Notes under the pieces: model-generated
Told to the model about the DNA's origin: nothing
The model's database searches: none
What the model saw: only the letters and a program-made list of their open reading frames with translations
DNA from: Adineta vaga
Taxonomy: Eukaryota > Rotifera
DNA length: 64,000 bases
Direction: 5' to 3'
NCBI GenBank assembly: GCA_021613535.1
Contig: CP075495.1
Location: 12,028,001-12,092,000, forward strand
In this document: piece after piece, positions 23,847 through 37,306 of the stretch
How positions within the stretch are numbered: the first letter of the stretch is position 1
Layout of the letters: each line of letters begins with the position of its first letter
Program-made: the position numbers and the translations under genes

Positions 23847-25077
23847 CGTCATGAACGTTGAAAAATACTCTCTAACATCGACAAGTTATTACTATAAAAT
23901 TATTAAAATAATTATATGTTGTGTATATGTTGTAGTTTATTATCTATCTATTTATCTCTCTATTCATTAATAAAAGCAATATTTCAAATACAATTTTACT
24001 ACTGATTTTAGAATAATTTTTTCTCGCTTTGAGGAAATACTAGATGATCGAAGACGGTATTAGTAAAGTTGGTGAAAAGTTTATGAATCGAACCGAATGT
24101 TTCTAATATGGTACCAATAATATAGAAAATAATGACAAAGATATAATTACAATTTATTTGTAAAATGAAGTGTGAATGACTTAAGTTCCATTCAGGACGA
24201 GATGAGTAGATTAGGTATAATTCTATGATTCGCTCATAAATTCGGATATATTCATGAATGTTTCTAAATATGAGTGGACATTCTTAGTACTATAGGTAAA
24301 ATCCATAAAAACAAGTGGTCTAGAACATGAAGTTCAATCTAATTTTGTATTAATGTATGTAATTATCAAGACTTTCATTACAGCTATAAGTCTTCATCAA
24401 ACCTTAACAATGCGATAGATTAAAAATATATGACATAGGAAATAATTTGTTTCGATGATTATCTTCGACGAAGACGTTCCATTGTGAAATATAATATTAA
24501 TACAAGTCTATCTTCGAGCATCATTGGTAGGAAATCAATGTACTTTCAGATATTAGCATATATTGTCAATATTGTGCACATAAAATGATTGATATCCAAC
24601 AAAATAATCTAATGGAATATGTGAAAGAATTTGATCTGATGGTTAGCAGAAAGATATACTCTAGAGAACTTAAAATACTGAACTGTTTTAGTTTTAGTCT
24701 TTCGTCAAACTATATATATAGATATACAAAATAATGTTTTGTATTTGCAAAAAAACACACTATTTTGGACTGGACAGTTATTTAATTATAATTATTAACA
24801 TTTAATTCATCTATCAACAATCAGATACAGATTCCAGAATGAACTACGACTCTCAAATGAATGCATATTGCAAGCACTATAGATCTTTCACATGTCACAG
24901 AAATTAAAAGGATTCTAGAAGTTAGCAGGATTAAATTTTCTTTTTGGCTCTTCTTCTTTCAGTTTCAAGATACTTCAGACAAAATAACGAAGTAGAATCT
25001 ATAGAACTATCCTTATATATATATATCAAAATATTTGTTGTTTTTATTCATATTAATTTACAAACAGGAAGGTTATC
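23847..25077. other. Intergenic between receptor genes
   Basis: About 1.2 kb without a supportable gene. The left end holds a likely polyadenylation signal for the upstream receptor; the right end has an acceptor-like caaacag about 10 nt before the next ATG. Confidence 0.5.
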
Positions 25078-26070
25078 ATGTTTAAAGGATACCACTATCG
25101 ATCTATTTCTTCTGACCTAACGAATAATACTCAACTGTGGAATAATAATAACACTCCAACAGAAGTGAACGAAACAAAATCAACATTTGTTGCTTATTAT
25201 CCATTTTTTCTAATGATTACTGGCACTATTTTTAATTCCCTAACATGTTTTATATTATGTCATTCATCATTTAAGAAAACAAAGAAACAACCAACTATTC
25301 ATTATATGAGAGTTATAGCTATCTTTGATACGCTCATATTATATGGATGGAATTTTCAACATTATCTTTCGTCTGTATATGGATTTACTCTTGAACGATA
25401 TTCAATTCCATCATGTAATTTTTTTCTGTTTTTCGGGTATTTTACAGTTCAAACAGCAGCATGGCTTCGTGTGTTTGTTTGTCTCGATCGATATTTATCA
25501 TTAAGTCGACTTCATCGAACATGGTTTAGTCGATCTAAGAATGTTATTCTTATCATTGTGACGACAATTATTTTATTTATTTTATTTAATCTTCATTTGA
25601 TGATTTTTGGCTATTTTTATACATCCGATGGAACGATTGATATTAATTCTCAATTATATACAATTTTTCCTCTTTGGAATTATATTAATTTAGTTATTTA
25701 TAATTTTATACCATTATTAACTATGATAATCTTAAATAGTGCATCAATATATCATCTAATCCGTCTTCGTCATACAACAGTAATACAAAATTCTCGTATT
25801 CAACATCGATCAATTTCAATTACATTACTTACTACAACATTTCTCTTTTTAATTATGACTACATCTGCCAATATTCTCTTTAGCTTTTTTCAATCTGTAG
25901 TAGATTCAACTATATTACATTTAGCTGATGGATCTTTATTTACTTATCATATTCTTTCATTTCCATTATATATACTTACATTTAAAGAATTTCGACGAGA
26001 ATGTTTTGCATTAATCACATGCGGAAGGACTACATCAAGAATAGCACCTACGATTAATACACGAACGTAA
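25078..26070 (+). CDS. Rhodopsin-like 7TM receptor, cluster paralogue 4
   Basis: Intronless, 330 aa, the longest of the set because of a 40-residue N-terminal extension with NNT and NET glycosylation sequons. Family landmarks are kept: IHYMRVIAIFDTLILYGWNF, LDRYLSLSRLHRTWFSRSK, FPLWNYINLVIYNF, IQHRSISITLL, FPLYIL in TM7, FKEFRREC. Sequence is clearly more distant from paralogue 3 than the pseudogene is. A later Met is not available before TM1, so the ATG at 25078 is the natural start. Confidence 0.9.
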   Translation: MFKGYHYRSISSDLTNNTQLWNNNNTPTEVNETKSTFVAYYPFFLMITGTIFNSLTCFILCHSSFKKTKKQPTIHYMRVIAIFDTLILYGWNFQHYLSSVYGFTLERYSIPSCNFFLFFGYFTVQTAAWLRVFVCLDRYLSLSRLHRTWFSRSKNVILIIVTTIILFILFNLHLMIFGYFYTSDGTIDINSQLYTIFPLWNYINLVIYNFIPLLTMIILNSASIYHLIRLRHTTVIQNSRIQHRSISITLLTTTFLFLIMTTSANILFSFFQSVVDSTILHLADGSLFTYHILSFPLYILTFKEFRRECFALITCGRTTSRIAPTINTRT

Positions 26071-26539
26071 CTGTAATTTACTTTAAGAAACAAAGATGAT
26101 GATGACGATTGTCAGTAAATGAACTTTGTAATCAATTTAAAAAGAGAATAATCTTTTTTTTTTAAATATAAATCTTGTATAATGAAAGGCTACTAATGTA
26201 TTCTTTTGTTTCTAATTAACTCATCCTACAAATTGTGAAATGATTAAGAAAAACTACTTTCATATGGAAATCCTGTTATTATTCATATTACATTATTAAT
26301 AATTAAGATGATAAAAGAGAAATCAGTAGAATGAATATAATTAACGTAGCTATCAACAAAGACAAAAGTCGCTGTGTTTTCCAAGATATCTCCTTTTCAC
26401 CCATTGACACTATATGAATTGTTCTCCAGCTTTTCTATTAATTAAATCAACAATCTTTTTTCTCTTCAGTTTGTGTACGTAAAAGAATAATAAAGATTTT
26501 ATTCTTTAAAATACAACTTCCAGTATATATTACATTCTA
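26071..26539. other. Intergenic between receptor genes
   Basis: About 470 nt. A run of T with nearby A-rich sequence after the upstream stop could be the 3' UTR end. No gene seen. Confidence 0.5.
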
Positions 26540-27388
26540 ATGGAATCTACAATTGCAGCCTATTCTTCTTTACTTCTTATGATACTCGGTACGACAATGA
26601 ACATCTTAACATTAATTATTCTATGTCGATCAACATTTCGAAATCTAAGAGTAAAGCCAACAATCTATTATATGCGTGCAATAGCAGTGTTTGACATTTT
26701 AATGTTATATGGTTGGAATTTCGATCATTATCTTTTACCAATACATGGATTTACTATACAACGATTATCAATACCATCATGTCGATTAATGTCTTTTTTA
26801 AATTATTTTACTGCTCAATCATCTGCATGGTTACGTGTTTTTGCCTCTATTGATCGATATTTAATTCTAAGTCGTCCAAACCGTAGATGGTTTATTGATT
26901 CAAGATATATTCTTATTCTCATAGCAAGTATTATCTTAGTAATTGCTTTACTTAATCTACATTTTCTTATCTTCGGTTGTTCTTACGGAGTGAACGGAGC
27001 AATTAGCGTGCATTCATGGTTATTTGCAGTTTATCCTCTATGGGATTTTGTAAATTTAGCTGTCTATAATTGTATACCGTTCATATTAATGATTTTATTT
27101 AATATCGGAGTCATTTATCATCTATTTTATCTACGTACATCAAATGTTATTCAACATTTTCGTGTTCAACATCGATCGATTTCAATAACATTACTTACTA
27201 CAACATTTCTCTTTTTAACCATGACTATCCCAGCAACGGTAGCTTTTGCATTGTTTTCGACGTCAGACTCAATCCTTCTGCGATTTTTGGATAATCTACT
27301 CTATTCATATCATATAACATCGTTTCCCCTATATTTAATTACATTTCGTAAATTTCGACGAGCACTTCTGAAGTTTATTCAACGGTAA
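26540..27388 (+). CDS. Rhodopsin-like 7TM receptor, cluster paralogue 5
   Basis: Intronless, 282 aa, the shortest member, with a minimal N terminus (MESTIAAYSSL) and a truncated C-terminal tail ending shortly after FRKFRRAL. It retains YYMRAIAVFDILMLYGWNFDHYL, the DRY motif (SIDRYLILSRPNRRWF), YPLWDFVNLAVYN, VQHRSISITLL and FPLYLITF. Loop 2 differs from the usual SRLHRTWF. It is convergent with the STRA6-like gene, whose stop lies 193 nt away. Confidence 0.9.
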   Translation: MESTIAAYSSLLLMILGTTMNILTLIILCRSTFRNLRVKPTIYYMRAIAVFDILMLYGWNFDHYLLPIHGFTIQRLSIPSCRLMSFLNYFTAQSSAWLRVFASIDRYLILSRPNRRWFIDSRYILILIASIILVIALLNLHFLIFGCSYGVNGAISVHSWLFAVYPLWDFVNLAVYNCIPFILMILFNIGVIYHLFYLRTSNVIQHFRVQHRSISITLLTTTFLFLTMTIPATVAFALFSTSDSILLRFLDNLLYSYHITSFPLYLITFRKFRRALLKFIQR

Positions 27389-27581
27389 AACAAATCTTCA
27401 ACGATCTCGATCATTTTCTTACTGTACTAACATGAGAAGTTAATTTGGAATGCTGAAATCTATTTTTAAAAAGAAAAACAAACTATAACAGTATTAATGT
27501 ACAAAAAACCACATCCGAAAGAGAGAGAAAAAAACCACATCAACTGTTCGTTTTTGTTTCTAGAGAAATCAATGCACATCT

Positions 27582-30500
27582 TCACTGGCACATATCAATT
27601 GTAATCGTTCGATTCGATAATGATGAATCCGATAAAGTCCGTTGATTTAATTTTGAATGATTATTTCTCATCTTTCGATGATGTCTTCTTGTTACTATTA
27701 ATGATAAATTATTCATTAATGTGATTGATAAAAACCATCGAAAACGTATCGATTTTCTTCTTTGTTGTTCAAGAATTTGTTTTTCATCAATAAGTAAAAC
27801 ATGTTTTTCACGGCGTCGTTTATCTAATATATTCATATAAATAATTTGTGTAAATGTTATCAATATTGGATGTGTATGTAAAGCTTCAACATAAATATAT
27901 GATTTATACGCTGTATAACCATTATCGATGCTTTCTAAACTTCGTCCAAAGATACTATAATCCAATCTTGGCATATAAAGTATTAGAGCAATTGATGATT
28001 TAAATAAACGTAATATACATGAGAATATACCAAGAAAACAATCGAAGAAAAAATTGAAATAAACAAATAGAAAATAAGCATGACGATTTTCTAATGTAAA
28101 TAAATGAGATTCATCGTCGTCATCATCATCATCATCATTATTGGGTGATGATGTCGATGAATTTGATGAATCAACATAAATTGCTTGATCTAAATTAGAA
28201 AATAAGCGTTTGTTTCAATGGATGAAATTTGTTATTTTTATTACCTTGTCTTTCATTATAAAGATCTTGTTGATTTCGTCGTTGTTTTTCAATATTTTGT
28301 TTTAAATTTCTATGTGATCGTATAACTCTCAAGAAAAAATATTTTGTTAAACAATAAACAATAATATGTTTTAATGCAAATAGAATAATTAATGGTGCAA
28401 GAACTTTCAAAACAATTTTAACTAATAATGGATGAATAAATAGAATTTTGAGTAATAAACATAGAATAAATAATGCATAGTTAATAATAACAAAACCGTA
28501 TGCAAGATAACCAACTTGATAACCTGAATAATGAAATGATCGTTGTAGAATACATGACGATGAAATTGAATCTTGATGTTTTTTTTCATATTTTCCTCGA
28601 TAAAAATTTAACATATCGATTTGATATCGTTTTAAACCAAGAAATAATTGAATGATATAAATAAAAAATGATAATAAACTTGAAATATAGATTTCACGTT
28701 GAAAAGATAAATTTTCAAATGATTTTAATGAAAAATTTAAATTTGTTAAATTAATTAATTTAAGTAAAACATTTCCAGTTAATGTCATAAGAATTTTCAA
28801 TGTAAATGTACTGGAAAATATGACTAAACATGTTAAATAATAGAGAACAAGAAATGAAACCGTATATGTAAATAAGACTAATAATGAAAAACGAAAATAA
28901 GCTCGTGGTTTATAAAATAAATGAATGAAATTAAAACAATTGCTTTCTTCATACAATGTTTGAGTATAGAAATAATAATTTGAACATGATCGTTGACGTT
29001 TCTTATTAATTAAAAGACTTTTTGTATAGTACCAATCATTATCATATTCAATCGATGTTGTATTATATGTTGAATTCGTTGATGAATTCCATCGATCACT
29101 GTTACCTTTACAACGAATGAATAAATGACGTAATGTTAATGTATAAAATCTCGCTATAATATGTCCGAGTGCAACATAATGTGGAAGACATTTCATTAAG
29201 ATATAATGTATTCGTGTAACTTCAATTTGTGTTCGAGTTTTTAAATTAAGTAATGATGTTAATGTTCCGACACAATTTGCTTCGAAATAAACCGATAAGA
29301 GAAGATCACATGTTAGAAAAATTGATGTTAAAAATGTGGATAAAAATGATGGAATATTTAATGATAATAGAATTGGAAAATATCGTGAACCATAAAGAAT
29401 AATTAAACCAAGACGACGAACAAGATCAAATAGAATTCCATGATGTAAATTTAAACTTGATGAAAATAAGATTTCATATAATAATGTTATTAATTGATTG
29501 GATATAATTGCAAAAACAATAACAGTATGAAAACGATTCGTTTTTTGAAAAGGATTAACAATAATTGGAAAAGATAAATTTTGAAAAAAACTTTTCTTCT
29601 TATCCGAATTTATGATTGTATGTATGATAAAAAGAAAGATTGTTAGAAGAAATGATAATGGTAACATAAGAATATTTTGATTCGAATTTGTATTACCAAT
29701 TATTTGACATATATAAGATTTAGTTGATTGATTCTTGTGTGATTTGTCAAGATCTTGATTATAGATAGAACTAGCACGTTGGACACAAATATAAACAAGT
29801 GAGATTCCAGCAACAGTAACTGTTATGAATGATTGAATAAATGTTAATAGACCATCTGTAATAGGTTTTGAACGATGACGTTTTGAAATTTTTGTTTGAT
29901 TTGGACGAGGATTAGGTAATGGAGGTGGAATTCCGGATTTTTTATATTCAGATCGTGGTGATTTTGAAAAAGTGAATAAACGAATAAATTTTCTGTAGAA
30001 TCCTCGAAAGAGACAATCGGATGAATTAGTGGAGATGTATTTATCACTAAATAAAAAAAAAAGATATACAATTGTAATTTAAGTCTTTCGAATGATTTCA
30101 TTTCATAAATGTCGCCTTTAGTCAATCGGCTTATCTTACCTCTGTTCATTTCGTCTTTGTCTTCGACGATTATTTTTATATTTTTGTGATCGTTTACATA
30201 AACAAATAATTATACAAGCTATTGCAATAAATAAACTAGCTGCAATCACTTGTATCGCTTCAGAACTATCTACAATACCATAATATAAAAATCATATAAA
30301 TATTCATTTAAAATTTTTTTTCTTGCGAAATACGTACATATATCACAATAAATTCCATCATAAAGAAACGTACATTCACAATCAAATGTTGTTCCATCAT
30401 TTTTACATACACCATGAATTCCACATTGTTCATTTTCAAAACAATGATCAACTTCTATAGAAAGAATAAGGAGAGTAGAAGAAGATAATAATATTTAATT

Positions 30501-32274
30501 AGAAATAAATACGTACTTATTTTACAAAGTGCACGTTCAGTTTTTGTACATTCTTGTTGCATCAAACCAAATAAAATTGTTGTATCATTCGGTCGTAATA
30601 ATTCGACTTTACCACATGGTTTTTGTTGTTCATAGGGAAAAATAATATTATTCGCAGCAATGACACTTGGTGGAGTTTCAATGAAATTGACTTCACGTCC
30701 ATTTAACCATAACCATGATTCTACAAATATATATATATATAGTACGGGGAAAAAAAGCATCCATTTATTTACTATTTCGATAACTAAAACCAATATAAGC
30801 TCCAAATTCTGTAGCTGATCGGTTGAAATCACCGAGAATTTGTCGAACATAATCAAATTCCGTTTCATCATCAAGTAATGCTAGACCACCTGCATTTTTT
30901 TCTATATTACTATGAAAATGATTTTGACATAAATTATCAGCTTGAGACCATGTTACAGCTTGATTCGTTAATGAATAACAACTACCACGATAAGCAAATA
31001 AAAATACTGATGATGTTGGTCCAAAATTTTGACAGTAGTCTGAAAGAAAATACTGATATTCATTAGTCATTCGATAGAGACAAGTAAATGCGATTCACAC
31101 GTTCAAATATATATATGTATATCTACGTAGTCAGTTGTTAATTATGTATGCATAATTGCACACCGCTTGTCGTTCAAGTGCTAACACAACAAATGAAGGT
31201 GACATTAAATGAGCGGCATGAAGAGTATGAACTATCAATGAGGTGAATCAGAACGGCTCAAAATGCTCTATCTGTTAATAAGCCGTATCCGTATGGAACA
31301 AAGAATGAAAAAGAATAAGAAGTGTAAAAACACACCTTCAGCAATTGTCGATGTCGAGTAGATATTATTGTCCGTAGCATGAGTAATGTTATTTGTATTT
31401 GCCTGATTAACCAGACGCTTTTGTGAAGTATCAGATGGAACAATTGGTGGCTGATAACGTGGATTATTATTTGAAAATTTCGTTTTTAAATTACGATATT
31501 CTGTGAAAAAAAATGAGAATCAAATAGCATGTTCAATAACAAATATGATTAGTTTTAATGTAACATAAACACTCCTGATTGTTCATAAATATCTATTTCA
31601 ATGTATTATGATCTCCTTCTCTTCGGTCTCTTCCAATGGGAATGAATACCACCTGCTATGTTCATCATCTTCAAGGTGCTAGTGGCATTACGATTTGCAT
31701 CTCAAATCATTTTTTTTTCTTGGTCTTGCCTGAAGCTGTTGACATCTCCTTGAAATCATATATCCTCAATTGTCTTTAGGAATTCAATTGATGATTAGCT
31801 TTTCAACATCGTAAATCGATTTATCTTTCGATCATTTGCTCGCTACTTGCTACAGTCGGCCTAGTTTCTAGATGATGATGAATGTGTATAATTGTTTTAT
31901 CATCTCTCCTCGGGCAAGATCAAAACGTTTTCTTCTTTTCTGTTATCTTTCGACTCAAATCATACGACGCTGTCAATATATGTTCTTCAGACATATATCA
32001 CCTTAAGCTCATATAAGACAATATCGAAGTCACTTGACTCACAGACTATCACAGAGGAAAAGATTGTCAGCTACTGAAAAAAGACAACGTATTCTATCTC
32101 CCGAGATAAGAGAACTTATTTATGATACTTACTAGTTGATGCTTTTCGACGAAGTTTTTGAAGAATATTCCCATTAGTATTGGAAGGATCATGCTGAAAT
32201 AATCCATCAGTAGCAATTGATGAAATAATAGATGATAAGATGAAGAAAAGGAAGAATAGAAGGCCGAAATTCAT
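27582..32274 (-). CDS. C-type lectin / EGF ectodomain fused to STRA6-like retinoid transporter
   Basis: Eight exons: 32274-32133, 31500-31336, 31039-30773, 30720-30517, 30454-30338, 30269-30140, 30046-28245, 28189-27582; 1144 aa, open throughout. Order: signal peptide (MNFGLLFFLFFILSS), polar linker, C-type lectin domain at about residues 103-259 (no EPN/QPD sugar motif), one EGF-like module at about 260-298 (CGIHGVC...CECTFLYDGIYC), a transmembrane helix near 303-322 followed by a basic stretch, then the STRA6 fold. STRA6 landmarks: LYGSRYFPIL, LDYSIFGRSLESIDNGYTAY, VEALHTHPIL and a C-terminal RFRWFLSITLMNN. STRA6 proteins move retinol across membranes. The first helix sits where STRA6 helix 1 is expected, so the lectin-EGF part would be extracellular, consistent with STRA6 topology. 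If the intron after 30140 were retained, the frame would stop at once (CAG AGG TAA) and a lectin-EGF membrane protein alone would result. Confidence 0.83.
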
Positions 32275-35200
32275 ATCTAAAAATGTAGTCACAACATCCA
32301 ATTGTTTAATCTGTATATATATATATATATATGTATGACGTCTCGTTCACGTATATGAATATGCCTATATGAGCAACAACAATCATAATTTTTCTCTCTC
32401 TCTCCTTCTCTTCTCTTCTCTTCTCGCTTCTCTTTCTCTTTCGTTCTTTTCTCTTTTATTTACATACACTGATTGAACAGTATTGACTTCTTTATGTGCG
32501 TGCATGTCTCTTTTTTTTTCGGGACGACTGCGCTTCTTCTCTTTTGTTCCCTTTTTTCTGTGTATTCTAATAATACAAATTACCATATCATAGTTAATTA
32601 TAGTTCATATGTTCAAGGCTAATCACGCGAATTCAAAATTGGCTCTCTATTGTCTTTATTTCTATCAGTAAGAGAATTCAAACTTTTCAATCTCACAGTT
32701 TCTTGTTAATTTGGTGATTTTATTATATTCCGTTGAATGATCATAAAACGATGATGGAGACGCATTTAAAAGTGATTGCACAATAAACAACAATAAGAGG
32801 AAAAGAAATAAGTAGGACCGGATCGTTTTTGAAAGTGTGAATGCGAGAATGGCGATGTCCGAGTAAATATCACGTCTGCTTAACAAAATCTTAAGTCATA
32901 AAAATACGAAAGAAGAAGAAGAAGAAAAAAACTTCATCTCTTTATGTAAATGCTTCTTACTGGCAGCATCTTTTTACGTTTATGCAATAACGCAAGTAGT
33001 TGCTAGTACCGTTCAATTAGATGTTACGACAATATGTACCATCACGTTCGTATACTCAAGTATACTAATAAGAAAGAAAGAATTTTTTTTCTTCTTTTAC
33101 TTCAACTCTATATGTATATATGTCACTTCTTTAAGACATAAAAAGGTACTCGTTTAATTGAATATTCAAGTACTTTATGCTGCTGTTGCCATTACCATGA
33201 TGACAAAATGAACAGTTGTTGTCTTCTTCTTTTTTTTCGGTCTTACGTCATTTCGTGGCAATAATTGAAATAGAAATTGAAGTGAATAGAAAAAATCAAT
33301 GATTGATCATGCACACTTCTCATGACATATCGTTGAGATAAGCTGATGATTAGTAGTGTAGCATGAACGGTATATGAAATTTGTACATACATATAGATGT
33401 CGAAATGTCTTTGATCAAAAGTAATGATAAGGCAAAGTAGTTGATTTCATTTTCTCTCGTTTAATAATTAACGATGATGCCCTTCAAAATCGAATATAGA
33501 CAAAGGGCGGATCGTTCTCAAATCATCACTTAGAAAATGAATGGGTGACAATAATAACACTCGAAAAGAGATAATAGAATTCTTTTGGAATATGATCTTC
33601 GAATGAATGAATGAATGAATGAACATATGAGAATGTTTTAATTGTATCCATGTATTGTTAGACATAATAGTTCATAAAAAACGGCTACTCCTATTGTTGA
33701 CGTAACATTGACTATAGGGGGGCAGTCAACTACTCCGCCCATCCAATGTCTCTCATGAGTATCATTTAACCAGCAGTAAGCAAGTTGGCACACACATAAC
33801 CTCTTGTAATCGGTAAGTGCTACCAGACAACTATTCTTTCTATCCAATATTCCCTCTTCACTTGATGAACGGATCGTTTGTGCATAATAATGCCATCCAT
33901 TTATTTTGTTCGATATTCGTAGGCGCGCGCTTTTGCGTTTGCAAACAAATGAATTACTTCAAGAGGCAAAACATGTATACAGGTGAACGTGTAATTCGAG
34001 AGAGCATACTAGTAGCTGTTCTTGCTAGTGGCAGACAGATACGCCCTCGTATGCATGTATATGTTTGTATGCATACCTCTCTTTATATCATACTCAAGAA
34101 CCTTCATTCTATTAAGCGACGACAACGACAACTAAAGTGCTTGTATAAGTAAACATGAAGTGAAGACTCTTCTCGTTTCGCAGACAACAGAGTAAATAGA
34201 CGATCAACAGACAGACAATCTAGGTCATCATGCTCCTTTAATTTTAATTCTTTTTGTCTTCTTTGGGTTTTTTTTCCTTCTTCTTCTTCTTTTATTCATG
34301 TTAATTGATCAAATGATCATCATTGAATAAAGTCATTTATCACTCTCATCCTCAATCTAACGATCATCACTGTCATTATCTCAAGGACATGATTTTAGAC
34401 ACACGCCTTTTTATATTCATTGTCTTTATAAAGATATTGGACAGAACGTCAATTATTCGAAAGTACTTTATTTTTGCTTGTCAATCAATTCCTCCTTACA
34501 TAACAAGCGCTTATACATATATAAATATATATTTCTATTTCTATATGTATATGCGATGAATGAAGTTCGAGTGATAATCGAAAACAATCCATACAAGCGC
34601 TTGTATTAACTGCTTGACATGTAATCGAAATACATTCCAACACGTTTATTCTTTCTTTCTTTCTTCTTTGTTAGCTTTCGATCATCGAATATATGTGTAT
34701 GAAGATGAATGTACATCGAATCATTCTCATCTAAAGTTAATTCCTGATGTCATGGACGTTACGTGATAGAATAAGTATGTGTACCAAAAGCTCAATCAAA
34801 ACGGACGATATGATCTCTAAAGAAGAAGTCCTTCGTGAATGTAGATCAAATGTACCGCAAACGTATACACACACACCAGACAAGATAACAAGTGCAGCAA
34901 AATAAAGAAAAGATTAATCAGTAGGAGATATTAAAAATAAACAATCAATACAAAAATTTCTGTGATGTCTCGAGGTCATCATTCTTTTCGTCTTACCTGT
35001 TCAAATCCAATAAAATCACATTCAATTATCGTTGATCAATTGTATTGTGATCGTGAAAGTCTTTTTTTGTTCAAATGAGACGAACATTTCCTTTCGTTTA
35101 TGATCATTTGCATCCTACTTCTTACTTCTACTACAATTTAAAACGTCGCTCTTTGTCTTTCCTCTCCTCCTCCTCCTCCTCCTCCATCTCTTCTCTCCCA

Positions 35201-35868
35201 CTCATATTGATGTATGCATACATATTGTATTCATCACAATCACCTATTCGTTATACATATATATATATATATACATATATAGTACATACATACATGTAGG
35301 AGATCAATAATCATAGCGCAGGTAAAAAAAGAGATGGAATTACAGCTATTGTTCCAACATTATATATATATATGTATGTATGTAAGACATATTCTTATGC
35401 AAGCCACCTCCTCATTGTCGCACCTTTTTTTTAAGTTATATTATACAATGATGACGGAGGAGTCTGACGCAGTCCAGCCGATAATCGTCATGTTTGTTTT
35501 ATAATGAGTATAGCCACTGTTTCTCCATTTACATCTACACCCACCTATGGTGTAAACTGTCAGTATGTCTGAAGACATAAAGAATTCGCTTTTTTTCTCT
35601 TTGTATAACATCTCATTTGTTCCATTTATTCATTCAATCTGTCTGTCTTGTATGTCAATCACTTAAATGAGAATAAATTTTCATTTATCATCATTCCTAT
35701 CATAATATATGTGTATTTCAGTAAACACAAAAATAAAACAAAAACAACAAGAGAAGAACAAATAAAAGTTGACATAATGATAATATTATCTATATACAAA
35801 TAATGAACAATACATGTACATATATATATATATAGAAAAATAAACAAATCAAATCAGATAAGCTAGAA
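32275..35868. other. Gene-poor 3.6-kb intergenic region
   Basis: Between divergent or tandem minus-strand neighbours; no gene recognised. It contains pyrimidine-rich simple sequence near 32391-32460, a GAAT tetranucleotide repeat near 33600-33623, TCC repeats near 35165-35187 and several AT/TA dinucleotide tracts (32311-32331, 35251-35275, 35363-35372, 35819-35834). Open frames such as 33817-34152 plus and 35075-35299 plus look compositional. It probably includes the promoter of the STRA6-like gene and the 3' UTR of RAD51. Confidence 0.5.
33600..33623. repeat. (GAAT)n microsatellite
   Basis: Five to six tandem GAAT units in non-coding sequence. Confidence 0.9.
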
Positions 35869-37306
35869 TTAGTTCAGATCTTTCGGTGCTGCATCGACAA
35901 TACCTTCTGGTCCAATAGCAAAAACTGCATCTGTTTCAGGTAGACATGGACTATCTGCAACATGACATATACGTGAATCACCTTTGCCTTTTTTTAAATA
36001 AAGCCTACAATGAATATTGGAATCAATGATGAAAACTGAAGTTAAATAAACATAAGCTTATTCTTACCGTGTTGTTGATGCATGAGCCATAATATTACCA
36101 CCAATAGGTTTCTTTTGATCACCATACATTGCTTGACCATCGACTTGAGCAACAACTTGATTAGTAAGAATAACAGCAACACCAAACTAATAAGATTTTG
36201 TTATGATAAATTCAATCAATAATAAAAGAAAAATCTATTTGATATGAACAAACCTCATCGGTTATACGTAATAACATACGCATGAATTTTGCTAATTGCA
36301 TTTGCCGATTTGCTAATTCACCACGGCCAGAATAATCAGTTCGAAAAAGTGATGTTGAACTATCAACAATTAATACAGCATATCTATAAAATAATATAAA
36401 ACGAAAGTTTGTTTTCAAGTAAAAATAAATACAGTTTCCTTCTTTTTCTTTACCTTGATTCACACATCATAGCTGTAGCCATGTATAATAATTGAATTTG
36501 ATGATCAGTATTATAAGCACGAGCATAAGCAATATTATCAAGAACATCTTGACCGGAAAGGCCATATCGTTCAGCAATAGCTAACAATCGTTCAGGTCGA
36601 AATGTGCCTTCTGTATCAATATAGATTGCTTTGCCTTCACCACCACCCATATCAATTGGTAACTATAAACATCATCGAATGAAGAAAAAAAAGTGAATGA
36701 TTTTGATATGAAAATTTCAATGATCACTAATCTACCTGACAAGTTACAGCAACTTGATGACATAGTTGACTTTTACCACAACGATATTCACCATATAATT
36801 CAGTGATGGAACCCGTTTCAAAACCGCCTTGTAATTGTTTATCAAGTTCTTTTGAACCTGTTGTTAATTGAATAATTTCGGATCGTTTTTGATGATATTC
36901 CGTAGCTGTTGTAAAACCCATTGGTACTAATTTCGCTGCTTCAGCCTGAATATCATATATTTAGATATTCATCAGATTTGTTTTTCATATATACAAGAAA
37001 ACTTACAGCTAATTTATCAGCTTTTGCATCGCTAATACCTTTCACAGCTAAAAGACTTTTTCGTGGTGCAAAAGCAATCGATTCCACTGTGCAAAATCCA
37101 GCTTCTTGTAGTTTTTTCAAATCAGCATTGCCAATACCACATGATTTATCTAATTTATTGATAGGTGTTGGTCCACCTACATCATTATCCACTGATACAC
37201 TATCATTGATTTGAATAGAAGAATCGGTAACAGTAGTTGCTGGTTGTGCTGAGGCTGTTGTTTCTTTTTCAGCTATGGAATCTCGTGTTTTAGTTTTTGC
37301 TGGCAT
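35869..37306 (-). CDS. RAD51: RAD51 recombinase
   Basis: Six exons: 37306-37007, 36945-36736, 36662-36454, 36383-36254, 36186-36068, 36004-35869; 367 aa (human 339, the excess being a Ser/Thr/Ala-rich N terminus). RAD51 forms the nucleoprotein filament for strand exchange in homologous recombination. Visible parts: helix-hairpin-helix DNA-binding domain ([20 protein letters not shown]), Walker A at 152-159 (GEYRCGKS; the usual Thr is Cys), Walker B around Asp247 (AVLIVDSS), loop 1 ([18 protein letters not shown]), loop 2 ([23 protein letters not shown]) and C-terminal SPCLPE. DMC1 is less likely because the loop and polymerisation segments read like RAD51. It is divergent to the cyclophilin gene, with 1 kb between. 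Confidence 0.97.

Noticed and set aside
30455-31070. C-type lectin as a separate gene
   Set aside because: Exon phases connect it forward to the EGF and STRA6 exons and back to a signal-peptide exon; treated as part of one gene, with the alternative noted.
33817-34152. 111-codon plus-strand frame in the gene-poor region
   Set aside because: No domain, no signal or repeat, no splice context; probably chance.
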